DNA of 20,412 nt from UBA6814 sp040753075 (GTDB lineage Bacteria > Desulfobacterota > Desulfovibrionia > Desulfovibrionales > Desulfovibrionaceae). The stretch lies in assembly GCA_040753075.1 (NCBI GenBank), contig JBFMHA010000068.1:1-20412 (forward strand), given 5' to 3'. Position 1 is the stretch's first letter; every line of letters begins with the position of its first letter. The notes under the pieces were generated by a model that was given only the letters and a program-made list of their open reading frames with translations, did not search any database and had not been told where the DNA came from. Shown here in pieces: positions 1-6,668 of the stretch. A program made the position numbers and the translations under genes.

Positions 1-647
1 CCCTCGATCTGGTGGAACATGGGGGTGTGGGTCAGGTCCGAGTCGCGGCGGTACACCTTGCCCGGGGCGATGACCGCCACCGGCGGCTTGCGGGCCAGCA
101 TGGAGCGGATCTGCAGGGGCGAGGTGTGGGTGCGCAGCACCACCGTGTCGGTGACGTAGAGGGTGTCCTGCATGTCCCGGGCCGGGTGCTCGGGGGGCAT
201 GTTCAGGGCCTCGAAATTGTGCCAGTCGGACTCCACCTCGGGGCCGCTCACCACGTCGAAGCCCATGCCGGTGAACACCGCGCAGATCTCGGCCATGACC
301 GTGGTGATGGGATGCCAGGAGCCCAGGTCCGGAGTGCGGCCGGGCAGGGTGGGGTCGAAGCCGGCGAAGGCCGCGGACTCCCTGGCGGCCTTGAGGGCGG
401 CCAGGCGCTCGTCGTGCAGGCGGGTCAGCTCGATCTTGGCGGCGTTGGCGGCCTTGCCGGCCTCGGGCCGCTCCTCGGGCGACAGCGCGGGCAGTTCGGC
501 CAGAAGCGCGGCCAGCCGGCCCTTGCGGCCCAGGTACTCGACCCGGGCCTCCTCCAGGTCGGCCATGGAAGAAACCTGGTCCAGGGCCGCCTTGCAGCCC
601 TGGACCAGGTCATCGAGCTTGGTGGTGAAGCCCGTGTACGGGGACAC
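1..647 (-). CDS. pheS: Phenylalanyl-tRNA synthetase alpha subunit, C-terminus cut off by window edge
   Basis: Catalytic alpha subunit of the heterotetrameric (alpha2 beta2) class II enzyme that charges tRNA-Phe in the cytoplasm. About 215 residues are visible. The N-terminal coiled-coil region has RVEYLGRKG near residue 36. It is followed by the catalytic core with HPITTVM, GFDVVSGPEVESDWHNFEALN, HPARDMQDT, LRTHTSPLQIR, and motif-2-like VYRRDSDLTHTPMFHQIEG at the window edge. The start is a GTG at 645-647: it gives an N-terminus of normal length and lies one codon after the rplT stop, in the same frame (TAG GCC GTG). No strong Shine-Dalgarno is visible, so coupling to rplT translation is likely (inference). 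pheT is expected just outside the window. Confidence 0.94.
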   Translation of the reverse strand, partial: MSPYTGFTTKLDDLVQGCKAALDQVSSMADLEEARVEYLGRKGRLAALLAELPALSPEERPEAGKAANAAKIELTRLHDERLAALKAARESAAFAGFDPTLPGRTPDLGSWHPITTVMAEICAVFTGMGFDVVSGPEVESDWHNFEALNMPPEHPARDMQDTLYVTDTVVLRTHTSPLQIRSMLARKPPVAVIAPGKVYRRDSDLTHTPMFHQIE

Positions 648-650
648 GGC

Positions 651-1001
651 CTACAGCTTGGACTTGGCCAGTTCGGCCAGCTTGGCGAAGCCGTCCTTCT
701 CGCGCACGGCCATGTCCGCCAGGATCTTGCGGTTCAGCTCCACGCCGGCGGCGGCCAGGCCGTTCATGAACCGGCTGTAGGACAGGCCGTGCTCGCGGGC
801 CGCGGCGTTGATGCGCAGGATCCACAGCTTGCGGAACTCGCGCTTCTTCACCTTGCGGTCGCGGTAGGCGAAGGTCCAGCCGCGCTCCACGGCCTCGCGG
901 GCGGTTACGAACAGCTTGCTCCGGGCGCCGCGGTAGCCCTTGGCCAGCTTCAGGTATTTCTTGTGCCGCTTGTGGGCGGCCTTTCCGCGTTTGACGCGCA
1001 T
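651..1001 (-). CDS. rplT: Large-subunit ribosomal protein L20
   Basis: A 116-residue protein, the normal length for bL20, which binds 23S rRNA early in 50S assembly. The family hallmark runs are present: MRVKRGKAAHKRHKK at the start, KGYRGARSK, AYRDRKVKKREFRKLWI and a LILRINAAAREHGLSYSRFM-like segment. The start codon is supported by AAGGAG about 7 bases upstream. It sits third from the end of the thrS-infC-rpmI-rplT-pheS order, which is conserved in many bacteria. In Escherichia coli L20 represses its own synthesis by binding the rpmI leader; whether that holds here cannot be told from sequence alone, but the rpmI leader has a suitable structured region. Confidence 0.98.
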   Translation of the reverse strand: MRVKRGKAAHKRHKKYLKLAKGYRGARSKLFVTAREAVERGWTFAYRDRKVKKREFRKLWILRINAAAREHGLSYSRFMNGLAAAGVELNRKILADMAVREKDGFAKLAELAKSKL

Positions 1002-1040
1002 GTCGGTTCTCCTTGGTGCGAGGCGCTGGCCTCGGCGGGA

Positions 1041-1238
1041 CTAGAGGGTCGGGACCAGAGCCCGAACCGCCCGCTCGTTGGCCTTGTCCACCAGGGCGCC
1101 CTGGCCCAGGCGACGTTTGCGCTTGGCGTTCTTCTTGGTCAGGATGTGCCGCAGGTTCTGCTTGCGGCGGCGGATCTTCCCGCTGCCGGTGGCCTTGAAA
1201 CGCTTGGCGGCGCTGCGGTTGGTCTTCATCTTGGGCAT
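1041..1238 (-). CDS. rpmI: Large-subunit ribosomal protein L35
   Basis: A 65-residue, very basic protein of the usual bL35 length. It begins MPKMKTNRSAAKRFK and contains GSGKIRRRKQNLRHIL and TKKNAKRKRRLG, the standard family signature. The chosen ATG at 1236-1238 has AAGGAG at the proper distance (AAGGAGAGCGTC before ATG). A longer open frame extends upstream to 1397 but has no family similarity there. L35 is a structural component of the 50S subunit near the peptidyl-transferase region. It lies between infC (94 bases upstream) and rplT (39 bases downstream) and is surely co-transcribed with both. Confidence 0.97.
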   Translation of the reverse strand: MPKMKTNRSAAKRFKATGSGKIRRRKQNLRHILTKKNAKRKRRLGQGALVDKANERAVRALVPTL

Positions 1239-1272
1239 GACGCTCTCCTTGGGTCGATCGGGGCTAAGCTCA

Positions 1273-1303
1273 CGCGGCCGGGCTTGCGAAGGTCCCGCCC
1301 GCG
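1273..1303 (-). promoter_or_regulatory. Inverted repeat in the infC-rpmI leader, possible L20 operator
   Basis: The 94 bases between infC and rpmI carry a 10-base inverted repeat with one mismatch (CGCGGGCGGG paired with CCCGGCCGCG, loop of 11 bases). In E. coli this same interval takes part in a pseudoknot that binds L20 and blocks rpmI translation. The position fits; the specific L20-binding motif was not verified, so the role is inference. Confidence 0.33.
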
Positions 1304-1332
1304 AAATTCCTTTGTCCGTGGCCCGCGGCCGC

Positions 1333-1854
1333 TCACTTGGCCTTGGGCGCGAGCAGCAGGAAGAGGGTGCGACCCTCGGCCCGCGGCTCCTGCTCAACCT
1401 TGGCTATGTCCTCGACAGCCTGCACCACCCGGGTCAGGATCATCTCTCCACGATCCTTGTGCACGATCTCGCGGCCCCGGAAGAAGACCGTGACCTTGCA
1501 GCGGTCGCCGTCCTCCAGGAACCGGCGGATGTGCTTGACCTTGGTGTTGAAGTCGTGCTCGTCGGTCTTGGGGCGGACCTTGATCTCCTTGATCTGGACG
1601 ACGGTCTGCTTCTTACGAGCTTCCTGCTGCTTCTTCTGCTGCTCGTACTTGTACTTTCCGTAGTCCATGACCCGGCAGACCGGGGGTTCAGCGTTGGGCG
1701 CAACCTCGACGAGATCCAGGCCCTGTTCTGCAGCCAGGGCGAGGGCCTCGTCCGTGGGCAGAATCCCGACCTGCTGGCCTTCGGGGCCGATGACGCGCAC
1801 TTCGCGCGCCCGAATCTGCCGGTTACACCGCGCTTGCACAGCTGTCGAAACGAT
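1333..1854 (-). CDS. infC: Translation initiation factor IF-3, probable ATC start
   Basis: IF-3 binds the 30S subunit, prevents premature 50S joining and checks the start codon and initiator tRNA. The protein shows IRAREVRVIGPEG, DLVEVAPNAEPPVCRVMDYGKYKYE, VVQIKEIKVRP, and FFRGREIVHKD of the C-terminal domain, ending LLLAPKAK. From ATC at 1852-1854 it has 173 residues. The frame is open only from the TGA at 1858-1860; between that and the first GTG (1837-1839) the only plausible start is ATC, which lies exactly 7 bases after GGAGGA. The GTG would be 22 bases from that site and would remove residues aligning with the E. coli N-terminus (VQARCNRQIRAREV versus VQTARPNRINGEIRAQEV). The gene overlaps the thrS 3' end by 32 bases. 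Confidence 0.93.
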   Translation of the reverse strand: MVSTAVQARCNRQIRAREVRVIGPEGQQVGILPTDEALALAAEQGLDLVEVAPNAEPPVCRVMDYGKYKYEQQKKQQEARKKQTVVQIKEIKVRPKTDEHDFNTKVKHIRRFLEDGDRCKVTVFFRGREIVHKDRGEMILTRVVQAVEDIAKVEQEPRAEGRTLFLLLAPKAK

Positions 1855-3772
1855 AGCTCATTCCTCCGCGCTTGAACGGTTCGGCGCAATCCGCCGCGAT
1901 GAGGGCCGCGACCTCCTCCAGGCTGCGCGACCCCAGGTTCTCTCCACGCAGGCGCACGCTGGCGCCTCCGGACTCGACTTCCTGGTCCCCCACCACCAGG
2001 ACGTAGGGGACCTTCTCCACCTGGGCCTCGCGCACCTTGTAGCCGAGCTTCTCGTTGCGAAGGTCGGCCTCCACGCGCACGCCCCGGGCGGCCAGAAAAT
2101 TCTTCACCGCACCGGCGTGCGCATCGTGCGCGTCGGTGACGGTGAGCACCCGGGCCTGCACCGGAGCAAGCCAGGTGGGAAAAGCGCCGGCGAAGTGCTC
2201 GATGAGCACCCCCAGGAACCGCTCGATGGATCCCAGGATCACCCGGTGGAGCATGACCGGCCGGCGGCGCTCGCCATCCGAATCCGTATACACGAGGTCA
2301 AAACGCTCCGGCAAGGTGAAATCGCACTGGATGGTGGCGCACTGCCAGCGGCGGTCTAAGGCATCCTTGAGCTTGATGTCAATCTTGGGTCCGTAGAACG
2401 CGCCGTCGCCCTCGTTGATCTGGTAGGGCAGGCCCACGGTCTTGAGCGCGGTCTCCAGGGCGGTGGTGGCCAGCTCCCAGTCCGCGTCCGAGCCGATGGA
2501 CTTCTCGGGGCGGGTGGACAGCTCCAGCTCGTACTCGAAGCCGAACAGCCCCATCACGTCGCGCACGAACTCGATGACCCCGATGATCTCGCCCTGGACC
2601 TGGTCCGGCCGGCAGATGAGGTGGGCGTCGTCCTGGGTGAAGGCCCGCACCCGGGTGAGGCCGTGCAGCACGCCGCTGCGCTCGTGGCGGTGGACCAGGC
2701 CCAGCTCGAAGTAGCGCAGGGGCAGGTCGCGGTAGGAGCGGAGGCGGCTCTTGTAGATGAGCATGTGCGAGAGGCAGTTCATGGGCTTCACGCCGTAGCC
2801 GGTCTCGTCGATGGCCGTGAAGTACATGTTCTCGCGGTAGTTGTCGTAGTGCCCGGACTTCTCCCAGAGCTCCTGCTTCAGGATCTGCGGCCCCTGCACG
2901 ATGTGGTAGCCGCGCTTGAGGTGCTCCTTGCGCTCGAAGTCCTCGAGGATGGTGCGCACCAGCGCGCCCTTGGGGTGCCAGATGACCATGCCCGGCCCGG
3001 CCTCGTCGGAAAAGGAGAACAGGTCGAGCGCAACCCCGAGCTTGCGGTGGTCGCGGCGCTTGGCCTCCTCCAGGCGGTGCAGGTAGGCCTTGAGCTCCTT
3101 TTCCGTGGCCCAGGCCGTGCCGTAGATGCGCTGGAGCATCTTGTTCTTCTCGTCGCCGCGCCAGTAGGCGCCGGCCACCGAGAGGAGCTTGAACGCGCCC
3201 AGGAGACCGGTGCCCGGCGCGTGCGGGCCGCGGCACAGGTCGGTGAACCCGCCCTGGGTGTAGAGGGAGTACTGCTCCGCGCCCAGGTCCCGGATGAGTT
3301 CGAGCTTGTAGTCCTCGCCCATGCCGCCGAAGAGCTCCTCGGCTGCGGCGCGCGAGGCGACGCGGCAGCGGAAGGGATGGTCCGCGGCCACGATGGCGCG
3401 CATCTCGGCCTCGATGGCCTCCAGGTCCTCCGGGGTGAAGGGGCGCTCGTAGTCGAAATCGTAGTAGAAGCCGTTCTCCACCGACGGGCCGATGGTGACC
3501 TTGGCCGTGGGGAAGAGCTTCTTCACCGCCTCGGCCATGACGTGGGCCGCGCTGTGGCGGATGACGTCCAGGCCCGCGGGACTGTCGGCGAACACCGGCT
3601 CGACCCCGTCGCAGCCGGGCTCCAGGGGCTTGAAAAGGTCCAGGAGGCGGTCGCCGCAACGCACCGCCACCACGTCCTTCATCTTTTTCTTGGACAGCCC
3701 CCTGGCGAGGACCTCGCCGAAGGATTCTCCGGCATGGGCCTCCACGGCCTGTCCCGCAATGCTCACCTGCAC
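1823..3772 (-). CDS. thrS: Threonyl-tRNA synthetase
   Basis: Class II synthetase that charges tRNA-Thr and edits mischarged serine. About 649 residues, close to the 642 of E. coli. The order is TGS domain (about 1-60), editing domain (HSAAHVMAEAVK near residue 72; GFYYDFDYERPF; TDLCRGPH), catalytic core (GMVIWHPKG; KPMNCLSH; FTQDDAH; STRPEKSIGSD; GEGAFYGPKIDIKLKD-type run with GDGAFYGPKID) and anticodon-binding domain (FPTWLAPVQ; LRNEKLGYKVREAQ). Zinc ligands are predicted as Cys333, His384 and His509. The family CPGH is CLSH here; the cysteine is kept. The start GTG at 3770-3772 has GGAGG 8 bases upstream. The C-terminus extends about 9 residues beyond PFKRGGMSY, across the start of infC. 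Confidence 0.97.
   Translation of the reverse strand: MQVSIAGQAVEAHAGESFGEVLARGLSKKKMKDVVAVRCGDRLLDLFKPLEPGCDGVEPVFADSPAGLDVIRHSAAHVMAEAVKKLFPTAKVTIGPSVENGFYYDFDYERPFTPEDLEAIEAEMRAIVAADHPFRCRVASRAAAEELFGGMGEDYKLELIRDLGAEQYSLYTQGGFTDLCRGPHAPGTGLLGAFKLLSVAGAYWRGDEKNKMLQRIYGTAWATEKELKAYLHRLEEAKRRDHRKLGVALDLFSFSDEAGPGMVIWHPKGALVRTILEDFERKEHLKRGYHIVQGPQILKQELWEKSGHYDNYRENMYFTAIDETGYGVKPMNCLSHMLIYKSRLRSYRDLPLRYFELGLVHRHERSGVLHGLTRVRAFTQDDAHLICRPDQVQGEIIGVIEFVRDVMGLFGFEYELELSTRPEKSIGSDADWELATTALETALKTVGLPYQINEGDGAFYGPKIDIKLKDALDRRWQCATIQCDFTLPERFDLVYTDSDGERRRPVMLHRVILGSIERFLGVLIEHFAGAFPTWLAPVQARVLTVTDAHDAHAGAVKNFLAARGVRVEADLRNEKLGYKVREAQVEKVPYVLVVGDQEVESGGASVRLRGENLGSRSLEEVAALIAADCAEPFKRGGMSYRFDSCASAV
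1852..1867 (-). promoter_or_regulatory. infC: Shine-Dalgarno and non-canonical ATC start of infC
   Basis: On the minus strand the sequence is GGAGGA-ATGAGCT-ATC. The GGAGGA is complementary to the 16S 3' end and sits 7 bases before ATC. An ATG directly after the GGAGGA is only the thrS-frame methionine of its C-terminal GGMSY, too close to the site to be a start. In E. coli infC uses AUU, and IF-3 discriminates against it, giving autoregulation (established knowledge). The same logic is inferred here for AUC. Confidence 0.72.
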
Positions 3773-3780
3773 AGCCGCAT

Positions 3781-3800
3781 CCTCCGGGGCCCGAGGCCCC
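3781..3800 (-). promoter_or_regulatory. Small hairpin abutting the thrS ribosome-binding site
   Basis: GGGGCC-TCG-GGCCCC on the minus strand forms a 6-pair stem with a 3-base loop, ending directly before the GGAGG of thrS. It could limit ribosome access. E. coli thrS is repressed by its own protein through leader hairpins that mimic the tRNA-Thr anticodon arm; no such mimic is seen here, so a regulatory role is only a possibility. Confidence 0.28.
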
Positions 3801-3809
3801 GCTGCACCC

Positions 3810-3845
3810 GAAAGAGAAAAAGAAGGGAGGCGATGCGCCTCCCTT
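3810..3845 (-). terminator. Intrinsic terminator between tRNA-Val and thrS
   Basis: Minus-strand stem AAGGGAGGCG / CGCCTCCCTT (10 pairs, loop CAT) followed by a T-rich run (CTTTTTCTCTTTC). It lies 10 bases after the encoded CCA of the tRNA and should end the tRNA transcript. Only about 37 bases separate it from the thrS start, too few to hold a clear separate promoter, so some read-through or a promoter inside or upstream of the tRNA gene must feed the thrS operon. Confidence 0.75.
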
Positions 3846-3855
3846 CGGGGAAATC

Positions 3856-3930
3856 TGGTAGGCCCGAGCAGATTTGAACTGCTGACCCCTTGCGCGTCAA
3901 GCAAGTGCTCTCCCCCTGAGCTACGGGCCT
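3856..3930 (-). tRNA. tRNA-Val (GAC anticodon)
   Basis: A full cloverleaf can be drawn on the minus strand: acceptor AGGCCCG/CGGGCCT, D-stem GCTC/GAGC, anticodon stem CTTGC/GCAAG with loop TTGACGC giving anticodon GAC, variable GGGTC, T-arm AGCAG-TTCAAAT-CTGCT, discriminator A and an encoded CCA. Length is 75 bases including CCA. GAC reads GUC and GUU valine codons; GUC-rich codon use is expected in this GC-rich genome. Confidence 0.97.
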
Positions 3931-3966
3931 AGGCGATCTGCCAATCGGCGAATCGGGTAGACGGGC

Positions 3967-3995
3967 CTTCTAGCAGCCGCCCCGGGGGCTGTCAA
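3967..3995 (-). promoter_or_regulatory. Sigma-70 type promoter for tRNA-Val (and perhaps thrS operon)
   Basis: On the minus strand a perfect -35 TTGACA (3990-3995), a 17-base spacer and -10 TAGAAG (3967-3972, four of six consensus bases). The predicted transcript would start near 3960, about 30 bases before the tRNA. The GC-rich bases just after the -10 could act as a stringent-type discriminator (inference). Confidence 0.6.
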
Positions 3996-4065
3996 GGAAT
4001 TTGGAGAGAAGTCCGGCCGCCGGCGCCTTTTTCTCAAAAACCTTCCCGCCGCGGCCGGCGCGGCC

Positions 4066-4095
4066 TTGCTTTTTCAAGGGTTTCTCGCGTATAGG
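4066..4095 (+). promoter_or_regulatory. Candidate promoter for sdaA
   Basis: TTGCTT (4066-4071), an 18-base spacer and TATAGG (4090-4095) lie 35 bases before the sdaA start. The match is moderate (3 of 6 and 4 of 6). The gene is divergent from the tRNA-Val/thrS unit, so a promoter in this 130-base gap is expected. Confidence 0.36.
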
Positions 4096-4129
4096 CCCAT
4101 GCAATCCTTACAACTCCAGGCAGGAAGCC

Positions 4130-5503
<1,374 letters not shown>

Positions 5504-6096
5504 GGAGCTCCACAGGTGACGGGGGGATTGCGCGCATGTCACAGGCGCCGGCAGTCGGCTTCTCCTTTATCTATCTTATCATCACGCTCTTCTTCAATAG
5601 GGTTGCCTGGAAAGACCGGGAAGACCAGAGCACCTGGGTCGGGATACATGCGATTGCCGCGCTGCTGGCCCTGACTGTGTGAAATACGGCATATTTCTGG
5701 CGCAATCATGGGATATAAACTCATGGAACAATAACTTTCTCCGCGGGTTTGTAAATATAATCACACACGATGGCAAAAAAGTCATGCCAAGCACTTCTGT
5801 TATTTCACTCACAATCATATACTGACCGTATTTCTTGATACTGCAAAGCGCACTGTGCTTCATCAATTCGGCAAAATACCTCAGAAAGAACCTCTTCAAA
5901 AAGCCGATCAAGGCCCCGGTCGAGGAGCCGGAGACCACGCAGCGCGTCGCAACCACCAAGGCCCCCTGGTTCCATCCCTGGGAATGATGCACCGCTCCCA
6001 GAAATCCTGTTCCACCTCGCGGGCCGCCGGCTACAGCCCACACCTGAGGTTGCGGCATGTTGAACCGCTCCCGGCCCTGCGCAGTGGGTGGAGCCA
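5504..6096. other. Lower-GC intergenic stretch without a confident gene
   Basis: About 590 bases between sdaA and the toxin-antitoxin promoter. Roughly 5680-5890 is distinctly AT-richer than anything else here and its word use differs from the neighbours. A 171-codon frame is open on the minus strand (5594-6109), but it has no recognisable motif, no convincing ribosome site and a composition like an antisense frame. The plus strand has stop-interrupted frames that look more protein-like (see the pseudogene entry). No inverted terminal repeats or target duplications were recognised by eye. It is best taken as decayed or recently acquired DNA. Confidence 0.45.
5536..5987 (+). pseudogene. Possible decayed small membrane-protein gene (frameshift plus nonsense)
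   Basis: From ATG 5536 a 48-codon frame encodes a hydrophobic segment (GFSFIYLIITLFF) and a second short one (IHAIAALLALTV), ending at TGA 5680-5682. One frame away, beginning GTG 5679 inside the same bases (TGTGTGA), a second frame runs through KYGIFLAQSWDINSWNN to a TGA at 5823-5825, then stays open through PYFLILQSALCFINSAKYL and a basic, proline-rich tail ending APWFHPWE with TGA at 5985-5987. Reading the middle TGA as a sense codon would complete a membrane helix. This suggests one gene broken by a frameshift and a stop, but two tiny overlapping genes or non-coding DNA are also possible. No family was recognised. Confidence 0.3.
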
Positions 6097-6135
6097 TTGA
6101 CACCACCATCTCGACATCATAGTGATATCATCATG
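6097..6135 (+). promoter_or_regulatory. Promoter/operator of the toxin-antitoxin operon
   Basis: A perfect -35 TTGACA (6097-6102) precedes an imperfect palindrome CATAGTGATATCATCATG (6118-6135) centred on the perfect 8-mer TGATATCA (6123-6130). The palindrome covers the expected -10 position (CATAGT, 15-base spacer, or TAGTGA, 17-base spacer). Ribbon-helix-helix antitoxins typically bind short AT-rich palindromes like this over their own promoter. Autoregulation is inferred. Confidence 0.52.
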
Positions 6136-6152
6136 AACATACGGAGATACCC

Positions 6153-6389
6153 ATGACCACCTCCACCACCTTCCGCACCGAGGCCGAGAAGCTGGAGCGC
6201 GTGGACGCGCTGGCGGAGTCCATGCAGCGCAGCCGCAACTGGCTCATCAACAAGGCCGTGGACGACCTTCTGGAATACCACGAATGGTTCCTGGCCGAAG
6301 TGGAGAAGGGCAAGCAATCCGCCGCCGCCGGCCGTTTCGCCTCGCCGGAGCAGGTGGAGACGGTCTTCGCCAAATATCGCCGGAAGTAG
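6153..6389 (+). CDS. Antitoxin, CopG/ParD-like ribbon-helix-helix family
   Basis: A 78-residue protein. The N-terminal beta strand (TTFRTEAEKLERVDALAE) plus two helices (MQRSRNWLINKAVDDLLEY) form a typical ribbon-helix-helix DNA-binding fold. The C-terminal half (EWFLAEVEKGKQSAAAGRF, then SPEQVETVFAKYRRK) resembles the toxin-wrapping tail of RelB/ParD-type antitoxins, with the common ASPEQVE run. The start has GGAG 6 bases upstream. It is followed after 3 bases by the toxin gene. It should dimerise, repress the promoter upstream and neutralise the toxin. Family assignment is from motif pattern; the exact subfamily is uncertain. Confidence 0.86.
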   Translation: MTTSTTFRTEAEKLERVDALAESMQRSRNWLINKAVDDLLEYHEWFLAEVEKGKQSAAAGRFASPEQVETVFAKYRRK

Positions 6390-6392
6390 CCA

Positions 6393-6668
6393 ATGCCTCA
6401 GTGGACCCCTGAGGCGTTGCAGGATCTCGACGCGATTTTCGCCTATATTGCCGCCGACAATCCGGACGCCGCCGCCGAGGTGGCGGAGCAGGTCGCGGAA
6501 GCCTGTGGCCGGCTGGATGTCTTCCCTCTCCTGGGCCGGGCAGGCACGGCCTCCGACACCCGCGAGCTGGTGCTGCCCCGCATACCTTACCTCGTGGTGT
6601 ACCAACTCCTCGACGGTGTCCCCTCCATCCTCCGCGTCCTGCACGCCAAGATGCGCTGGCCCATCTGA
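6393..6668 (+). CDS. Toxin, RelE/ParE superfamily
   Basis: A 91-residue protein with the family layout: N-terminal helices WTPEALQDLDAIFAYIAADNPDAA, a central FPLLGRAG, RELVLPRIPYLVVYQL strands and a C-terminal ILRVLHAKMRWP (compare the usual VLHGARxWP). The pairing with a ribbon-helix-helix antitoxin points to a ParE-like gyrase poison rather than an mRNA-cleaving RelE, but the fold alone does not decide this. The HGxR motif is HAKM here, so activity is not certain. The TGA stop shares a base with the recQ ATG (TGATG), linking this cassette to recQ translation. Confidence 0.87.
   Translation: MPQWTPEALQDLDAIFAYIAADNPDAAAEVAEQVAEACGRLDVFPLLGRAGTASDTRELVLPRIPYLVVYQLLDGVPSILRVLHAKMRWPI

Noticed and set aside
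12..1493. A 493-codon open frame on the plus strand over pheS, rplT, rpmI and infC
   Set aside because: Antisense to four clearly identified genes; composition is that of a GC-rich shadow frame.
1837..1839. GTG as the start of infC
   Set aside because: 22 bases from the only ribosome site and it truncates the conserved N-terminus; ATC at 1854 fits better. Kept as an alternative.
2621..3877. Long plus-strand frame opposite thrS
   Set aside because: Antisense to thrS, no motif, biased to V, L, G, H as in shadow frames.
3902..3904. Start of thrS at 3904
   Set aside because: Would run through the tRNA-Val gene and the terminator; the GTG at 3772 has the ribosome site and the right length.
5594..6109. 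A 171-codon minus-strand gene in the low-GC patch
   Set aside because: No recognisable motif, no good ribosome site, and a mixed composition. Not excluded; mentioned in the intergenic entry.
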